Source: JAICND01 sp040905905 | GTDB taxonomy: Bacteria > Actinomycetota > Acidimicrobiia > Spongiisociales > ZC4RG35 | Direction: 5' to 3' | DNA length: 64,000 nt | Assembly: GCA_040905905.1 (NCBI GenBank) | Contig: JBBDQN010000054.1 | Coordinates: forward strand, 1 to 64,000 | Shown: one piece after another, positions 53,358 through 62,774 of the stretch | Numbering within the stretch: position 1 is the first letter of the stretch | Layout: each line of letters opens with the position of its first letter | Position numbers and translations under genes: made by a program | Notes under the pieces: generated by a model | What the model was told of the DNA's origin: nothing | Seen by the model: only the letters and a program-made list of their open reading frames with translations | Database searches by the model: none

Positions 53358-53874
53358 CAAGAAGCTGAAGGATATTGCCGGGCAATGAGCTCGATGATCG
53401 GGTTCGCTACATACAGCCGGGCGGATCACCTCGGGGGAAGCCGGCGTCACCAGTAGCGGGCTCCGGGTGGGACCCGCCACTTTGGCTGAGATCCTCTGTG
53501 AGGGCCGGATCCGGGTCGTCTACACCGACGGGGATAAGGGTCCGATCGCTGTCACCCATCAGACCGAAGCCATCCAGTTTCCTCCCCCAGCGAACGGAGT
53601 GAGCGTTGGGGGAGGTGCCACGAAGTGGCGGAGGGGGCGGCGAAGCTGTCCGAAGCCAGTTCCACGGGTTCGCCACCCCCCTCCCGGCTTCGCCGTACTC
53701 CCCCCAACGTCGCTTCGCTCCTGGGGGGAGAAACCATCGCCATCCACCAACTCCCCCGTACACCGAAGACGACTAATCGGTCAAGGTTCTCTACTCGGAC
53801 GAGCCCCCCCAAACACATAGCCACCTTGATATGGAGACCAACCACCGGACCACCCCGACCGCAGCCAACAACCC
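53358..53874. other. Intergenic region ruvB-queA with repeat copy B
   Basis: A 517-bp gap without a supported gene. It contains repeat copy B (53552-53786), and then 49 nt absent from copy A before a shared 13-nt tail (53836-53848). The 194 nt next to queA should contain its promoter, but I see no convincing -35/-10 pair. The short plus-strand ORFs here fall partly in the repeat. Confidence 0.55.
53552..53786. repeat. Multi-hairpin intergenic repeat, copy B
   Basis: Second copy of the element at 6699-6932, same orientation. 176 bp (53580-53755) are identical to copy A. Four substitutions lie in the left flank and one 1-bp indel on the right, before another 27 matching bases. The strict conservation over the hairpin core suggests recent duplication, gene conversion or selection on structure. 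Confidence 0.9.
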
Positions 53875-54885
53875 TCAGAGCAGCGATCCCTGCGCCCGAT
53901 TTGGGGGCGGCACCCCGAGATATTGGTACGCCAGTGCGGTGGCGACCCGGCCACGGGGGGTTCGCTGCAACAGCCCCTCCTGGAGGAGAAACGGTTCGTA
54001 GGCGTCTTCGACCGTTTCCGGATCTTCACCGACAGCGATCGCCAACGTCGACAAACCGACTGGCCCGCCCGCGAATTTGTGAATCACCGCTTCCAGGATG
54101 GCCCGGTCGAGCTTGTCGAGACCGAGCTCGTCGATTTCGAACATCGCCAAACCGTCGAGTGCGGTGGTGAGGTCGATGCGACCGTCGGCACGGGCGATCG
54201 CATAGTCACGCACTCGCGACAACACACGGTTCGCAATGCGCGGAGTCCCCCGGCTGCGAGCCGCAATCAGAAGGGCCGAGTCATCGTCGATCTTCGCCTC
54301 GAGGATCCGGGCCGAACGGAGGACGATCTGCAACAACTCTTCTTCGTCGTAGTAATCAAGCCGGTCTTCGATACCGAAACGGTCCCGCAATGGCGCCGTC
54401 ACCTTTCCTTTGCGGGTCGTGGCACCCACCAGGGTGAAGTGGGGGAGATCAAGGCGGATCGATTGCGCAGCCGGGCCCTTGCCGAGGACTATGTCGAGTT
54501 GGTAGTCCTCCATGGCCGGATAGAGCACTTCTTCGACTGCCCGCGGTAGCCGGTGAATCTCGTCGATGAAGAACACCGTCCCATGCTCGAGATTGGAGAG
54601 GATCGAGGCCAGGTCGCCGGGGCGCTCCAGGGCCGGACCTGAAGTGATCCGGAACTCGACTCCCATCTCCTGGGCGATGATCCCGGCCAGGGTCGTCTTG
54701 CCAAGTCCCGGCGGGCCCGACAGCATTACGTGGTCGAGCGGGCGGCCCTGGGTGCGGGCAGCCTCGATCGAGATCCGAAGTCTCTCCTTGACGTTATGTT
54801 GACCGATGAACTCATCGAGGCGCCGGGGTCGCAGCGTGACATCGTCATCCTGATCGGCCGGGTCGATAAGCGAGTCTTCTCTCAT
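53875..54885 (-). CDS. ruvB: Holliday junction helicase RuvB
   Basis: An AAA+ motor of 336 aa for branch migration. Walker A GPPGLGKTTLAGI, Walker B FFIDEIHRL, sensor GATTRKGKV, and the C-terminal winged helix (GVPPP). The N-terminal LRPRRLDEFIGQ is typical. ATGA overlap with ruvA. Confidence 0.98.
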   Translation of the reverse strand: MREDSLIDPADQDDDVTLRPRRLDEFIGQHNVKERLRISIEAARTQGRPLDHVMLSGPPGLGKTTLAGIIAQEMGVEFRITSGPALERPGDLASILSNLEHGTVFFIDEIHRLPRAVEEVLYPAMEDYQLDIVLGKGPAAQSIRLDLPHFTLVGATTRKGKVTAPLRDRFGIEDRLDYYDEEELLQIVLRSARILEAKIDDDSALLIAARSRGTPRIANRVLSRVRDYAIARADGRIDLTTALDGLAMFEIDELGLDKLDRAILEAVIHKFAGGPVGLSTLAIAVGEDPETVEDAYEPFLLQEGLLQRTPRGRVATALAYQYLGVPPPNRAQGSLL

Positions 54886-55454
54886 CGCCGGCCCAACAAT
54901 CGCAAGGCTTCCCTGATCTGGATGGCCACCGGCGCCTCGAAGTCGAGAGACGGGGCGACATCGCGAATCTCGGCTGGCGTGTAACCGAGGGTCTCCAGTG
55001 CCTGCCGAACCTGGGATGCGGCGGCGGTGCCTTCCAAGACGGTGGCTTCGACGTTTTCCATCTTGGGTTTCAGCTCGAGCACGAGCTTCTGGGCGGAGCG
55101 TTTCCCGACCCCGGGGACAATCGTCAGGGCATCGACATCTTCGGCCGCTACCGCCCGCCTGATCTCGGTCACGGTGAGAGAACCCAACATGCCCTGGGCC
55201 AGCTTGGGTCCGACACCGCTGGCGGTGAGCAGGATCCTGAAAAGATCACGTTCGGATTCATGGCCGAAACCGAAAAGTGTGATCCCGTCCTCGCGGCCAT
55301 GGAGATGGGTGTGGACGACAACCTCCTCCCCGATACCGGGCAACTCCACCTGGGTGCGAGGCGTGACCATGACTTCGTAGCCGACCCCGGACACATCGAT
55401 AACGATGGATCCTGGGCCCCGGGCCACCATGGTGCCGCGCAGGCGACCGATCAT
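54882..55454 (-). CDS. ruvA: Holliday junction protein RuvA
   Basis: About 190 aa. MIGRLRGTMV opens the OB fold, two helix-hairpin-helix motifs follow (SGVGPKLAQGML; VPGVGKRSAQKLV), and a C-terminal UBA-like domain III (RQALETLGYTPAEI) contacts RuvB. The start ATG at 55454 overlaps the ruvC stop (ATGA). Confidence 0.97.
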   Translation of the reverse strand: MIGRLRGTMVARGPGSIVIDVSGVGYEVMVTPRTQVELPGIGEEVVVHTHLHGREDGITLFGFGHESERDLFRILLTASGVGPKLAQGMLGSLTVTEIRRAVAAEDVDALTIVPGVGKRSAQKLVLELKPKMENVEATVLEGTAAASQVRQALETLGYTPAEIRDVAPSLDFEAPVAIQIREALRLLGRR

Positions 55455-55936
55455 CTCGTCGCTCCCGTCGGGATGTGGAGCGACTGCAGGTGGCAAATGG
55501 CCACGGCCAGGGCATCGGCGGCGTCAGGTTGGGGCGAAGCCTTGAGATGGAGACGGCGGGCGACCATCGTCTGGACCGCCTGTTTCCCCGCAGCACCATC
55601 GCCGGTGACGGCCGACTTCACGGTGGTAGGCGTGTATTCGAACACCTCGATGCCCGATTGAGCGGCGGCCAGAATCGCCACACCCGCGGCCCGACCCACG
55701 GCCACGGCCGTCTGCCGGTTGAGATTGGTGAAAACCTGTTCGATCGCCATCACGTGCGGTCGGTACTCCTGAATGAGGCTCAAGAGGGTTTCATACAGGT
55801 CGCGAAGACGCACTGCAACAGGGTCCTCCGGGCGGGTCCGGATGACCCCGGCCGCCACGGTCGTCAGCGACGGGTTCTTACCGACCACGCCGTACCCGGT
55901 GGTGGTCAATCCGGGGTCTATGCCGAGGACGAACAT
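55451..55936 (-). CDS. ruvC: Holliday junction resolvase RuvC
   Basis: About 161 aa. The RNase H-fold acidic residues are visible in VLGIDPGLTTTGYGVV, AIEQVF, and DAADALAVAICH. It resolves junctions moved by RuvAB. The start ATG at 55936 gives MFVLGID; an upstream in-frame start exists at 55957. Confidence 0.96.
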   Translation of the reverse strand: MFVLGIDPGLTTTGYGVVGKNPSLTTVAAGVIRTRPEDPVAVRLRDLYETLLSLIQEYRPHVMAIEQVFTNLNRQTAVAVGRAAGVAILAAAQSGIEVFEYTPTTVKSAVTGDGAAGKQAVQTMVARRLHLKASPQPDAADALAVAICHLQSLHIPTGATR

Positions 55937-55982
55937 GTGTACGGCACGATACCCCAAGAGGTACCGCGGTCCGCGGCAAGGG

Positions 55983-56726
55983 TCAGTCGCCCGCCAGTTC
56001 CGTCAACAACTCGTCGGAAATCTCGTAGTTGGCGTATACGGTCTGCACATCGTCGAGGTCCTCCAGAGCATCTACCAGTCGGAGAACCTTGCCGGCGGAC
56101 GATGCATCCACGGGCACCGTGGACTTGGGAAGTTTGGTCAATTCGGCGTTCTGGACGGCAAGACCCGCGCTCTCCAGCGCACGCTGCACCTTGATCAAAT
56201 CGGTCGGAGCCGTGATTACTTCGAAGGTCTCGTCTCCCGGACGCACGTCCTCCGCGCCGGCGTCGAGTGCGGCCGCCAGCACCTCGTCCTCATCACCGGC
56301 GACTTCGATGAAGCCCTTGGTCTCGAATAGATACCCGACCGATCCTGGCTCGCCCAGGTTGCCGTGATTGCGGGTGAAGGCAGAGCGCACCTCGGAGGCA
56401 GCCCGGTTGCGATTGTCGGTGAGCACCTGGACGAACGTCGCCACTCCCCCGGCCGCATAGCCCTCGTACCAGATCTCGTCGTAGCTGGCGGTGTCGGCAC
56501 CCCCGACCGCCCGGTTGATCGCCCGCTCGATGTTGTCCATCGGCACCGCGTTGGCCCGGGCTTTGGCAACCGCCGCGGCAAGGGTTGCATTGGCGGTACG
56601 GTCGCCGCCGCCGGCACGGGCCGCCACTTCGATCGCGCGAATCAGCTTGGCGAACAACTTGCCGCGTTTGGCGTCGTTGGCCCCCTTCTTGCGTTTGATC
56701 GTCGCCCACTTGGAATGTCCGGACAT
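55983..56726 (-). CDS. yebC: YebC/PmpR-family protein
   Basis: A protein of 247 aa. It opens with MSGHSKWATIKRKKGANDAK and contains NIERAINRA and YEGYAAGGVATFVQVLTDN, all diagnostic. The family was annotated as a transcription regulator; recent work links it to relief of ribosome stalling. It is next to ruvC, as in many bacteria. Confidence 0.96.
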   Translation of the reverse strand: MSGHSKWATIKRKKGANDAKRGKLFAKLIRAIEVAARAGGGDRTANATLAAAVAKARANAVPMDNIERAINRAVGGADTASYDEIWYEGYAAGGVATFVQVLTDNRNRAASEVRSAFTRNHGNLGEPGSVGYLFETKGFIEVAGDEDEVLAAALDAGAEDVRPGDETFEVITAPTDLIKVQRALESAGLAVQNAELTKLPKSTVPVDASSAGKVLRLVDALEDLDDVQTVYANYEISDELLTELAGD

Positions 56727-56791
56727 CTCAAGACCTCAGATCGACCCGATGAACATGTTGTGAATTCGGTCGTCGCCGGTCAGCTCACGAT

Positions 56792-56823
56792 GGAACGATG
56801 AGGCCATATCGGTGCCTCGTTCC
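56792..56823 (-). terminator. Bulged hairpin between pimA and yebC
   Basis: GGAACGA...GGC pairs with GCCTCGTTCC, a 10-bp stem with a 3-nt bulge and about 9-nt loop, 29 nt downstream of the pimA stop. No U-tract follows. It may be a weak terminator or processing site. Confidence 0.3.
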
Positions 56824-56852
56824 ACCTGCGCTCCTTGGTCAGTGCAGCAATG

Positions 56853-57890
56853 CTACCCGGGGCGCTGTTGGCCGCCGGCGACGGCCTGATAACACTCCAG
56901 GTATTGGGGCAAGACCACCGACCAGTCGAAACGGGTTACACGAGCGAGCGCAGCCGCAGCCAGTGCGGCTCGTTCGGAGGAGCTACCAAGCAGCCTGGTG
57001 ACAGCGGATGCCAGCACGGCCGGGTCACCGGGCGCAACATAAAGCGCTGCTTCACCGGCCACCTCCCGAAACGGCTCCAGCTCGGAAACTACCAGGGCGC
57101 ATCCGGCCGCCATCGCTTCGACCAGGGTTATCCCAAAACTCTCGCCGCCCAGGTTGGGAGCCACGTAGATGGCTGCTCGGGCGAGTTCGAGTCGTTTGTC
57201 CTCCTCAGAGACCCGACCACGGAAGACGATGCCGTTGTCATCGGGGCCATCGGGGCCATCGGAGCCGAGCACAACGAGCTCGGCGTTCCCCGATTCTCGT
57301 CGAATCCGATCCCAGGCGTGGAGCAATACCTCCAGACCCTTGCGTCGATCGCTTCTTCCGAGAAAGACCACCCTGTTCTCCCTCTTTTCCTCGGGCAAGC
57401 GGAACGCCCCCACCTCGAGGCCGTTGGGGATCACCCGCGCGGGCCGACCGAGCGGGGCGGCAGCAGCAGCGGAAACAGCGGTGACCACCCGACCGGTCCA
57501 CCACCGTCGTGGTGTCATCCGATAGATCGGTTTCACCCACGACGGCGGGGCGGCGTGAGCCGTCGCCACGAGGGGCAGGCTGGTAGAGAGCAAGGCAGGA
57601 CCCACAATCGGCATCAATGGTTCATGGAGGTGGACCACGTCGGCTGAAGCCACCGCGGCGCGGGTCCGCGAGATGGCGGACGGAGCGAGGCAGATCGGAA
57701 CCCGGGAGCCATTGGCAGGAATCACCACCGAACGGCCGATGTCCACCCCGAGGTGGGCCGGAGCTCCAGGTCCCACCACCCAGGCGTCGTGCCCGACCAG
57801 CTTCAGTTGTTTCGCCAGCTCGAGAACCTGATTCTGCACACCTCCCGGCCTCACCAGGTCATAGGGCGATACCACCGCGACCCGGGTCAC
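56853..57890 (-). CDS. pimA: Phosphatidylinositol mannosyltransferase (PimA-like GT4)
   Basis: About 345 aa, GT-B fold. VSPYDLVRPGGVQNQVLEL at the N terminus is the GT4 acceptor loop; HLHEPLMP, then FLGRSDRRKGLEVLL and ESFGITLVEAMAAGCALV (donor EX7E) follow. It would add the first mannose from GDP-Man to PI on the inner membrane face. The GTG at 57890 overlaps the acyltransferase stop (GTGA). Order pgsA-acyltransferase-pimA equals Rv2612c-Rv2610c. Confidence 0.9.
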   Translation of the reverse strand: MTRVAVVSPYDLVRPGGVQNQVLELAKQLKLVGHDAWVVGPGAPAHLGVDIGRSVVIPANGSRVPICLAPSAISRTRAAVASADVVHLHEPLMPIVGPALLSTSLPLVATAHAAPPSWVKPIYRMTPRRWWTGRVVTAVSAAAAAPLGRPARVIPNGLEVGAFRLPEEKRENRVVFLGRSDRRKGLEVLLHAWDRIRRESGNAELVVLGSDGPDGPDDNGIVFRGRVSEEDKRLELARAAIYVAPNLGGESFGITLVEAMAAGCALVVSELEPFREVAGEAALYVAPGDPAVLASAVTRLLGSSSERAALAAAALARVTRFDWSVVLPQYLECYQAVAGGQQRPG

Positions 57891-58753
57891 TCCTCCACCC
57901 GGTCCGAGGGCCAGTTCGGTTGAAGCAAATGCCACTGTTCGGGTGCGCGCCGGATGTCGGACTCGAGTTGGGCCGTCACCATGCGCGTACCCCGTTCGAG
58001 TCGATCCGGACCGGTGGGAAGCGCCATCGGTGGACCAAAGACCACGTGGTGACCTTTGGGTGTGAAGAAGACGACGGCTGGCAACAACGGGGCTCCGGTC
58101 CGGGAGGCAAGGGCAACCGGCCCAGCCGGCAGGGTGGTCACTTCTCCGAAGAATTCGGTCTTGACCCCTCGTCCTTTGAGGTCACGGTCGGCGAGGAGGC
58201 ACACTGCTCCCCCCGCTCGCACCGCCTCCTCCACCTGGCGCATGACCCCTTTGACGTTGAGGATCACCTTGATGCCGAAAGCCTCCCGCAGAGTGGTGAA
58301 CCATGCGGTGATGAGCGGATTGCCCAATCTCTCCGCAACCGCCACGATCTGGATGCCCGCCCTGAACCCGGAAAGAGCGCCGGCCTCCCAGTTCCCGAGA
58401 TGGGGGAGAGCAATCACCGCACCGGTGCCCGCCCGCCCCGCTGCTGCCAGGTTCTCGAGTCCGTCGACAGTGAGGCCGCGGTCAATTTCGGGGATCCGTC
58501 GGGGGCGCACCCAGAAGGTCTCCGCCCAGTAGCGGCCGTATGACGTGAACACCTCCCGCACGGCCCGCTCGAGGTCGGCGTCAGCGCCCAACACCCGCCG
58601 CATGTGACGGCGGACCATCCGCTTGCGTTCCCCTCCGACCAGGTGCCAGATTCTTCCGCCGAACTCGCCCACCCGACGAGCGCCGCCGACCGGGAGCAGT
58701 CCAAACAGACCGACCAGTCCTCTCACGAGGAGATAGACCAGCCGGTCCTTCAC
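57887..58753 (-). CDS. PIM acyltransferase (LpxL/HtrB family)
   Basis: About 288 aa with an N-terminal membrane-associated helix (LVYLLVRGLVGLFGLLP). The acyltransferase HX4D/E motif is HLGNWE, and LADRDLKGRGV is the second block. It resembles Rv2611c (PatA), which acylates PIM mannose. The GTG at 58753 overlaps the pgsA stop (GTGA). In an organism without lipopolysaccharide an LpxL role is unlikely. Confidence 0.88.
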   Translation of the reverse strand: MKDRLVYLLVRGLVGLFGLLPVGGARRVGEFGGRIWHLVGGERKRMVRRHMRRVLGADADLERAVREVFTSYGRYWAETFWVRPRRIPEIDRGLTVDGLENLAAAGRAGTGAVIALPHLGNWEAGALSGFRAGIQIVAVAERLGNPLITAWFTTLREAFGIKVILNVKGVMRQVEEAVRAGGAVCLLADRDLKGRGVKTEFFGEVTTLPAGPVALASRTGAPLLPAVVFFTPKGHHVVFGPPMALPTGPDRLERGTRMVTAQLESDIRRAPEQWHLLQPNWPSDRVEE

Positions 58754-59322
58754 GGGGTCAGTTGGCGATAAGTCTCGAAAAAACGCCAGCCGACTGTCGA
58801 CCAGGTCGCCACCACCATCACCCACAACATCGGCTCGACCAACCCGATCAACAAACCAATCGTGAACAAAAGGACCCGCTCGGCTCGGCCCATCAGTCCA
58901 CCACGGCCATCGAGCCCTTCTGCCTCGGCCTTGGCTCGAAGATACGGAACCAGCATTGATCCACCGAGTGCGAGCACGATCAGGAGCAGAACCCGGGTAT
59001 TACCCGTCATCGCCACTGCCAGACCGGCGAAACATGCGACCTCTCCGACTCGATCGGAAACTGCATCGAGGAGAGCGCCCCGTGGCGAGTCTTTACCGGC
59101 GGCACGCGCCACTGAACCATCAAGGCCGTCGAGGACCGACCCGACCAAGGCCACGGCGGCGCCAGTGCGCAGCCAGCCGAAACCGAGCAGCACCCCTCCC
59201 CCGACCGTCACCAGGAGACCGATGAAAGTGAGCAACTGGGGGGTGACGCCCATGCCTGCTAGACCGCGCCCGATCGGTTGAATGACCCATTGCAGGCGGG
59301 GTCGCACCCGGAGGTCGATCAT
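58750..59322 (-). CDS. pgsA: CDP-alcohol phosphatidyltransferase, PI synthase-like
   Basis: About 190 aa with several membrane helices. The CDP-alcohol signature DGxxAR...GxxxDxxxD is intact: LDGLDGSVARAAGKDSPRGALLDAVSDR. With the two PIM genes coupled behind it, it is best read as PI(-phosphate) synthase PgsA1. The start ATG at 59322 is chosen; GTG at 59385 is in frame but reaches into the divergent promoter region. Confidence 0.9.
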   Translation of the reverse strand: MIDLRVRPRLQWVIQPIGRGLAGMGVTPQLLTFIGLLVTVGGGVLLGFGWLRTGAAVALVGSVLDGLDGSVARAAGKDSPRGALLDAVSDRVGEVACFAGLAVAMTGNTRVLLLIVLALGGSMLVPYLRAKAEAEGLDGRGGLMGRAERVLLFTIGLLIGLVEPMLWVMVVATWSTVGWRFFETYRQLTP

Positions 59323-59385
59323 CGTGCAGACAATCGTTGCAAGGACGCCAATGTAGCCGACCGAACCGGCCCAAACCTCTCTCAC

Positions 59386-59420
59386 TATGATCGCTCGTTC
59401 CCGCCCGAGGAGGTTTTGTG
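59386..59420 (+). promoter_or_regulatory. -10 box and strong RBS of the EF-G-like gene
   Basis: TATGAT at 59386-59391 is a good -10, but the hexamer 17 nt upstream (GAACCG) is a poor -35. GAGGAGG at 59407-59413 is a near-perfect Shine-Dalgarno, 4 nt before the GTG start at 59418. The gap 59323-59417 is the divergent promoter region with pgsA. Confidence 0.45.
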
Positions 59421-61472
59421 GTTCCCGAGAACATCCGCAACATGGCCCTGGTCGGTCATGGCGGAAGCGGAAAGACCTCGTTGGCAGAAGCGCTGCTTTT
59501 TGTGGCAGGTGTCACCACTCGCCAGGGTTCGGTGGACCTCGGCACCACGATCCTCGATTTCGACCCCGAAGAGCAAGACCGCAAGATTTCTTTGGGCCTG
59601 TCGGTTGCCTCGGTGGAATGGAAGGGCCACCGCATCAACATCATCGACACACCGGGGTATGCCGATTTCTCGGGGGATGCCCGGGTCGCCCTGCGAGCGG
59701 CCGATCTTGCCCTATTTGTGGTTTCGGCGGTTGACGGGGTAGAGGTCCAAACCGAGATCCTCTGGAAAGTCGCCGAAGACGAGGGCATCCCCCGAGCCAT
59801 CTTTATTACCAAACTCGACCGGGAACGTGCTTCTTTTGGCCGGGTCCTCGCCCAGTTGCGCGAGACCTTCGGCAAACGAGTCGCTCCGGTCCAGGTCCCC
59901 ATAGGAGAAGAAGCCGGTCTCACCGGAGTGGTGAGGGTCGTTTCGGGCAAGTCCTTCACCTACGGTCCCAACGATCGCACCGGCACGGTGTCAAACACCA
60001 CCCCGGCCGAAGCGCAGAACCTCGTCGACGAAACCCACACCTCCCTGGTGGAGTCGGTGGTAGAAACCGACGACACCCTGATGGAGAAGTACTTCGAGGG
60101 CGAAGAACCGTCACCTGAAGTGATCGTCTCGACGGTACACAAGGGCATGCTGGCAGGGGAGATCTTCCCGGTCCTCGTTGGTGCCTCTCCCCGTCGTATC
60201 GGCGTTGACACCCTCTGCGAGTTTCTGATCGACTTTGCCCCCAACCCCCTCGAGCGAACTTTCCCTCCCCTGGACGGCGGGGAGCCGATCGCCATCCAGG
60301 AAAGTGGCCCGGCGCTCGCCTACGTTTTCAAGACTGTCAGCGATCCCTTCGTCGGGAGAATTTCCCTCTTCCGGGTTGTGTCTGGCTCCATCTCCCCCGA
60401 TGCCGACCTCGAGATCTCCCGGGGAGGGCACGCCCGCATGCACAACCTCTTCTATCTGATGGGTAAAGAGCACATCGACGCCAAAAAGCTGACGGTCGGT
60501 GACATCGCCGCGGTGGCCAAAGCCGACAACATTCATGCCGGCGATACCCTCCGCAGCGCTGGCCTCAAGCTGACCCTGTCCCCGGTCGGGTTCCCCAGTC
60601 CCGTGACCCAATTGGCGATCTTCCCGAAGAGCCAGCACGACGAGGAGAAGCTCTCAACTGCTCTGCAGAGAATGCTCGAAGAAGATCCCACTCTCCGGGT
60701 CGATCGCAATGCCGAGACCGGCCAAACGGTCCTCTCCGGACTTGGTGACACCCACCTCGATGTCACCATTGCCCGTATCCACCGCAAGTTCGGGGTGGAT
60801 GTGGAAACGGCTCTCCCCAAGATCCCCTATCGCGAAACCATCACCGCTTCCGGAGAAGCCGAAGGCAAACACAAGAAACAGTCGGGGGGGCGCGGCCAGT
60901 TCGGGGTGGCCAACGTCAAGTTCTCTCCACTTCCACGTGGCTCCGGGTACGAGTTCATCGACGCGGTCAAAGGTGGATCCATCCCCCGGTCGTTTATCCC
61001 TGCAGTCGACAAGGGCATCCAGGAGGCACTGCAAAGAGGAATGTTGGCCGGTTACCCCGTCATCGACATTGCGGCCGAGGTCTTCGACGGTAAGTTCCAC
61101 GCTGTCGACTCCGACGAGTTGTCGTTCCGGATGGCGGGGATCCAGGCGGTCCGAGCGGCGGCTCCTGCGCTGCGGGGCGTGTTGTTGGAGCCAATCATGA
61201 AGCTCACTATCCGCGTGCCTGAGGAGCACACCGGGGACGTGATGGGAGACATCAACTCCAAGCGCGGCCGCGTGTTGGGGATGGATTCGGATGGTTCGGC
61301 GCGGGTGATCGACGCCGAGATACCGATGGCCGAGGTGCAGAGGTACGCCGCCGATCTTCGGTCGATGACTTCGGGGCGCGGCAACTTCGAGGTGGCCTTC
61401 GACCACTATGCGGAAATGCCCAATCAGGAGGCTTCCAAGGTGATAGCCGCCACCCACAAGGAGACGGAGTAA
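59418..61472 (+). CDS. EF-G-like translation GTPase (EF-G2/FusA-like)
   Basis: A protein of 684 aa with all five EF-G domains. The P-loop is GHGGSGKTS (13-21). The G3 motif reads DTPGY (77-81), so the catalytic His of DTPGH is Tyr. G4 reads TKLD (131-134) where EF-G has NKMD. Domain IV has GGRGQFGVANV and domain V ILKLTIRVPEEHTGDVMGDINS-like sequence. It resembles the second EF-G of actinobacteria and lies outside the str operon, so it is probably not the housekeeping FusA. It starts GTG with a strong ribosome binding site and is followed by gltA at 9 nt. Confidence 0.85.
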   Translation: MVPENIRNMALVGHGGSGKTSLAEALLFVAGVTTRQGSVDLGTTILDFDPEEQDRKISLGLSVASVEWKGHRINIIDTPGYADFSGDARVALRAADLALFVVSAVDGVEVQTEILWKVAEDEGIPRAIFITKLDRERASFGRVLAQLRETFGKRVAPVQVPIGEEAGLTGVVRVVSGKSFTYGPNDRTGTVSNTTPAEAQNLVDETHTSLVESVVETDDTLMEKYFEGEEPSPEVIVSTVHKGMLAGEIFPVLVGASPRRIGVDTLCEFLIDFAPNPLERTFPPLDGGEPIAIQESGPALAYVFKTVSDPFVGRISLFRVVSGSISPDADLEISRGGHARMHNLFYLMGKEHIDAKKLTVGDIAAVAKADNIHAGDTLRSAGLKLTLSPVGFPSPVTQLAIFPKSQHDEEKLSTALQRMLEEDPTLRVDRNAETGQTVLSGLGDTHLDVTIARIHRKFGVDVETALPKIPYRETITASGEAEGKHKKQSGGRGQFGVANVKFSPLPRGSGYEFIDAVKGGSIPRSFIPAVDKGIQEALQRGMLAGYPVIDIAAEVFDGKFHAVDSDELSFRMAGIQAVRAAAPALRGVLLEPIMKLTIRVPEEHTGDVMGDINSKRGRVLGMDSDGSARVIDAEIPMAEVQRYAADLRSMTSGRGNFEVAFDHYAEMPNQEASKVIAATHKETE

Positions 61473-61481
61473 GCAGCCGCG

Positions 61482-62774
61482 ATGGATGAAGCCACGCTCC
61501 GGTATCAGGACCGGGAGATGCAACTACCGGTCATCAAAGGTTCGGAGACCGAAGTCGGTGTCGATATCTCCAAGCTCGCGGTGGAAACTGGTTTGTTCAC
61601 CGTCGACCGCGGTTTTGGCAACACTGCCGAGAGCGAAAGCAAAATCAGCTTTATCGACGGCGAGGCCGGGGTTTTGCGTTACCGGGGGTATCCGATCGAA
61701 CAGCTCGCCGAGCAGTCATCTTTCCTTGAAGTGGCTTACCTGCTCCTGTACGGCGAGCTCCCCGCTCGGGAGCCCCTCGAAGAATTCGCCGACTCCATCA
61801 CCCGCCACACCCTTCTGCGGGAGGATATGAAACACCTCTTCGAAGCCTTCCCTCACAGCGCCCACCCGATGCAGATCCTGGCTTCTGCCACCTCGGCCCT
61901 CGCGACCTATGACCCGGATGCCCTCAACCCCCGCGATCCTGCCTCGGTTGACATCTCCGGTCGAAGGCTGCTCGCCAAGATGCCGACGATGATCGCCTGG
62001 CTCTACAAGTACCGGGTCCATCAGCCCTATGTCTATCCCCGTAACGACCTCGACTACCCGACCAACTTCCTGCACATGGTGCACTCGCTTCCATCCGAGT
62101 TGTACGAGCCCGACCCGGTAGTGGCAGCTGCCATCAACGTCCTGCTGATCCTCCATGCGGACCATGGCCAGAATTGTTCCGCCACCGCCGTCAAGCTGGT
62201 GGGGTCGGGCGAAGCGGACATTTTCAGCTCAGTTGCGGCCGGTGTCCTCGCCCTCTCCGGCCCTCGCCACGGCGGCGCCAACCAGGAAGTGCTGGAGATG
62301 CTGGAGGCCATGGCGGCAACGGGAGGCGATGTGTCCGACTTCGTCGAACGGGCCAAGGACCGAACCGACCCTTTCCGTTTGATGGGGTTCGGTCACCGCA
62401 TCTACAAGAACTTCGATCCCCGGGCCCGCATCATCAAACAAGCGGCCGAAGACGTCCTCGCCAAACTCGGCATAGACGACCCGCTGCTCACCATCGCTCA
62501 GGAACTCGAACAGGCTGCGCTCTCCGACGACTATTTCATAGAGCGACGCCTCTACCCGAACGTCGACTTCTACTCCGGCATCATCTACCGGGCCTTGGGT
62601 TTCCCAACGGACATGTTCACGGTGTTGTTTGCGCTTGGTCGACTCCCCGGATGGCTGGCCCAATGGAAAGAAGGTGCTGAAGACCCGAACACGCGGATCT
62701 TCCGCCCCCAACAGATTTATGTCGGCCCAACCGAGCGCGATTACATTCCTATCTCCCAACGGACCGGGGGCTAG
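61482..62774 (+). CDS. gltA: Citrate synthase
   Basis: A protein of 430 aa condensing oxaloacetate and acetyl-CoA at TCA entry. The catalytic set is complete: LHADHGQN (about 225-230), MGFGHRIYK (about 305) and NVDFYSGIIY (Asp about 364). Length and an N-terminal beta domain (FIDGEAGVLRYRGYPI) fit the hexameric type. It lies 9 nt after the EF-G-like gene, so it is probably co-transcribed. Its stop overlaps the end of the convergent gene by 4 nt, so no terminator fits between them. Confidence 0.97.
   Translation: MDEATLRYQDREMQLPVIKGSETEVGVDISKLAVETGLFTVDRGFGNTAESESKISFIDGEAGVLRYRGYPIEQLAEQSSFLEVAYLLLYGELPAREPLEEFADSITRHTLLREDMKHLFEAFPHSAHPMQILASATSALATYDPDALNPRDPASVDISGRRLLAKMPTMIAWLYKYRVHQPYVYPRNDLDYPTNFLHMVHSLPSELYEPDPVVAAAINVLLILHADHGQNCSATAVKLVGSGEADIFSSVAAGVLALSGPRHGGANQEVLEMLEAMAATGGDVSDFVERAKDRTDPFRLMGFGHRIYKNFDPRARIIKQAAEDVLAKLGIDDPLLTIAQELEQAALSDDYFIERRLYPNVDFYSGIIYRALGFPTDMFTVLFALGRLPGWLAQWKEGAEDPNTRIFRPQQIYVGPTERDYIPISQRTGG

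Noticed and set aside
53400..53551. preQ1 riboswitch upstream of queA-tgt
   Set aside because: I could not find the short pseudoknot pattern of preQ1 aptamers in this spacer.
57230..57260. Short tandem GGGGCCATC repeat in pimA
   Set aside because: It encodes Asp-Gly-Pro twice in a surface loop; too short to be more than local coding redundancy.
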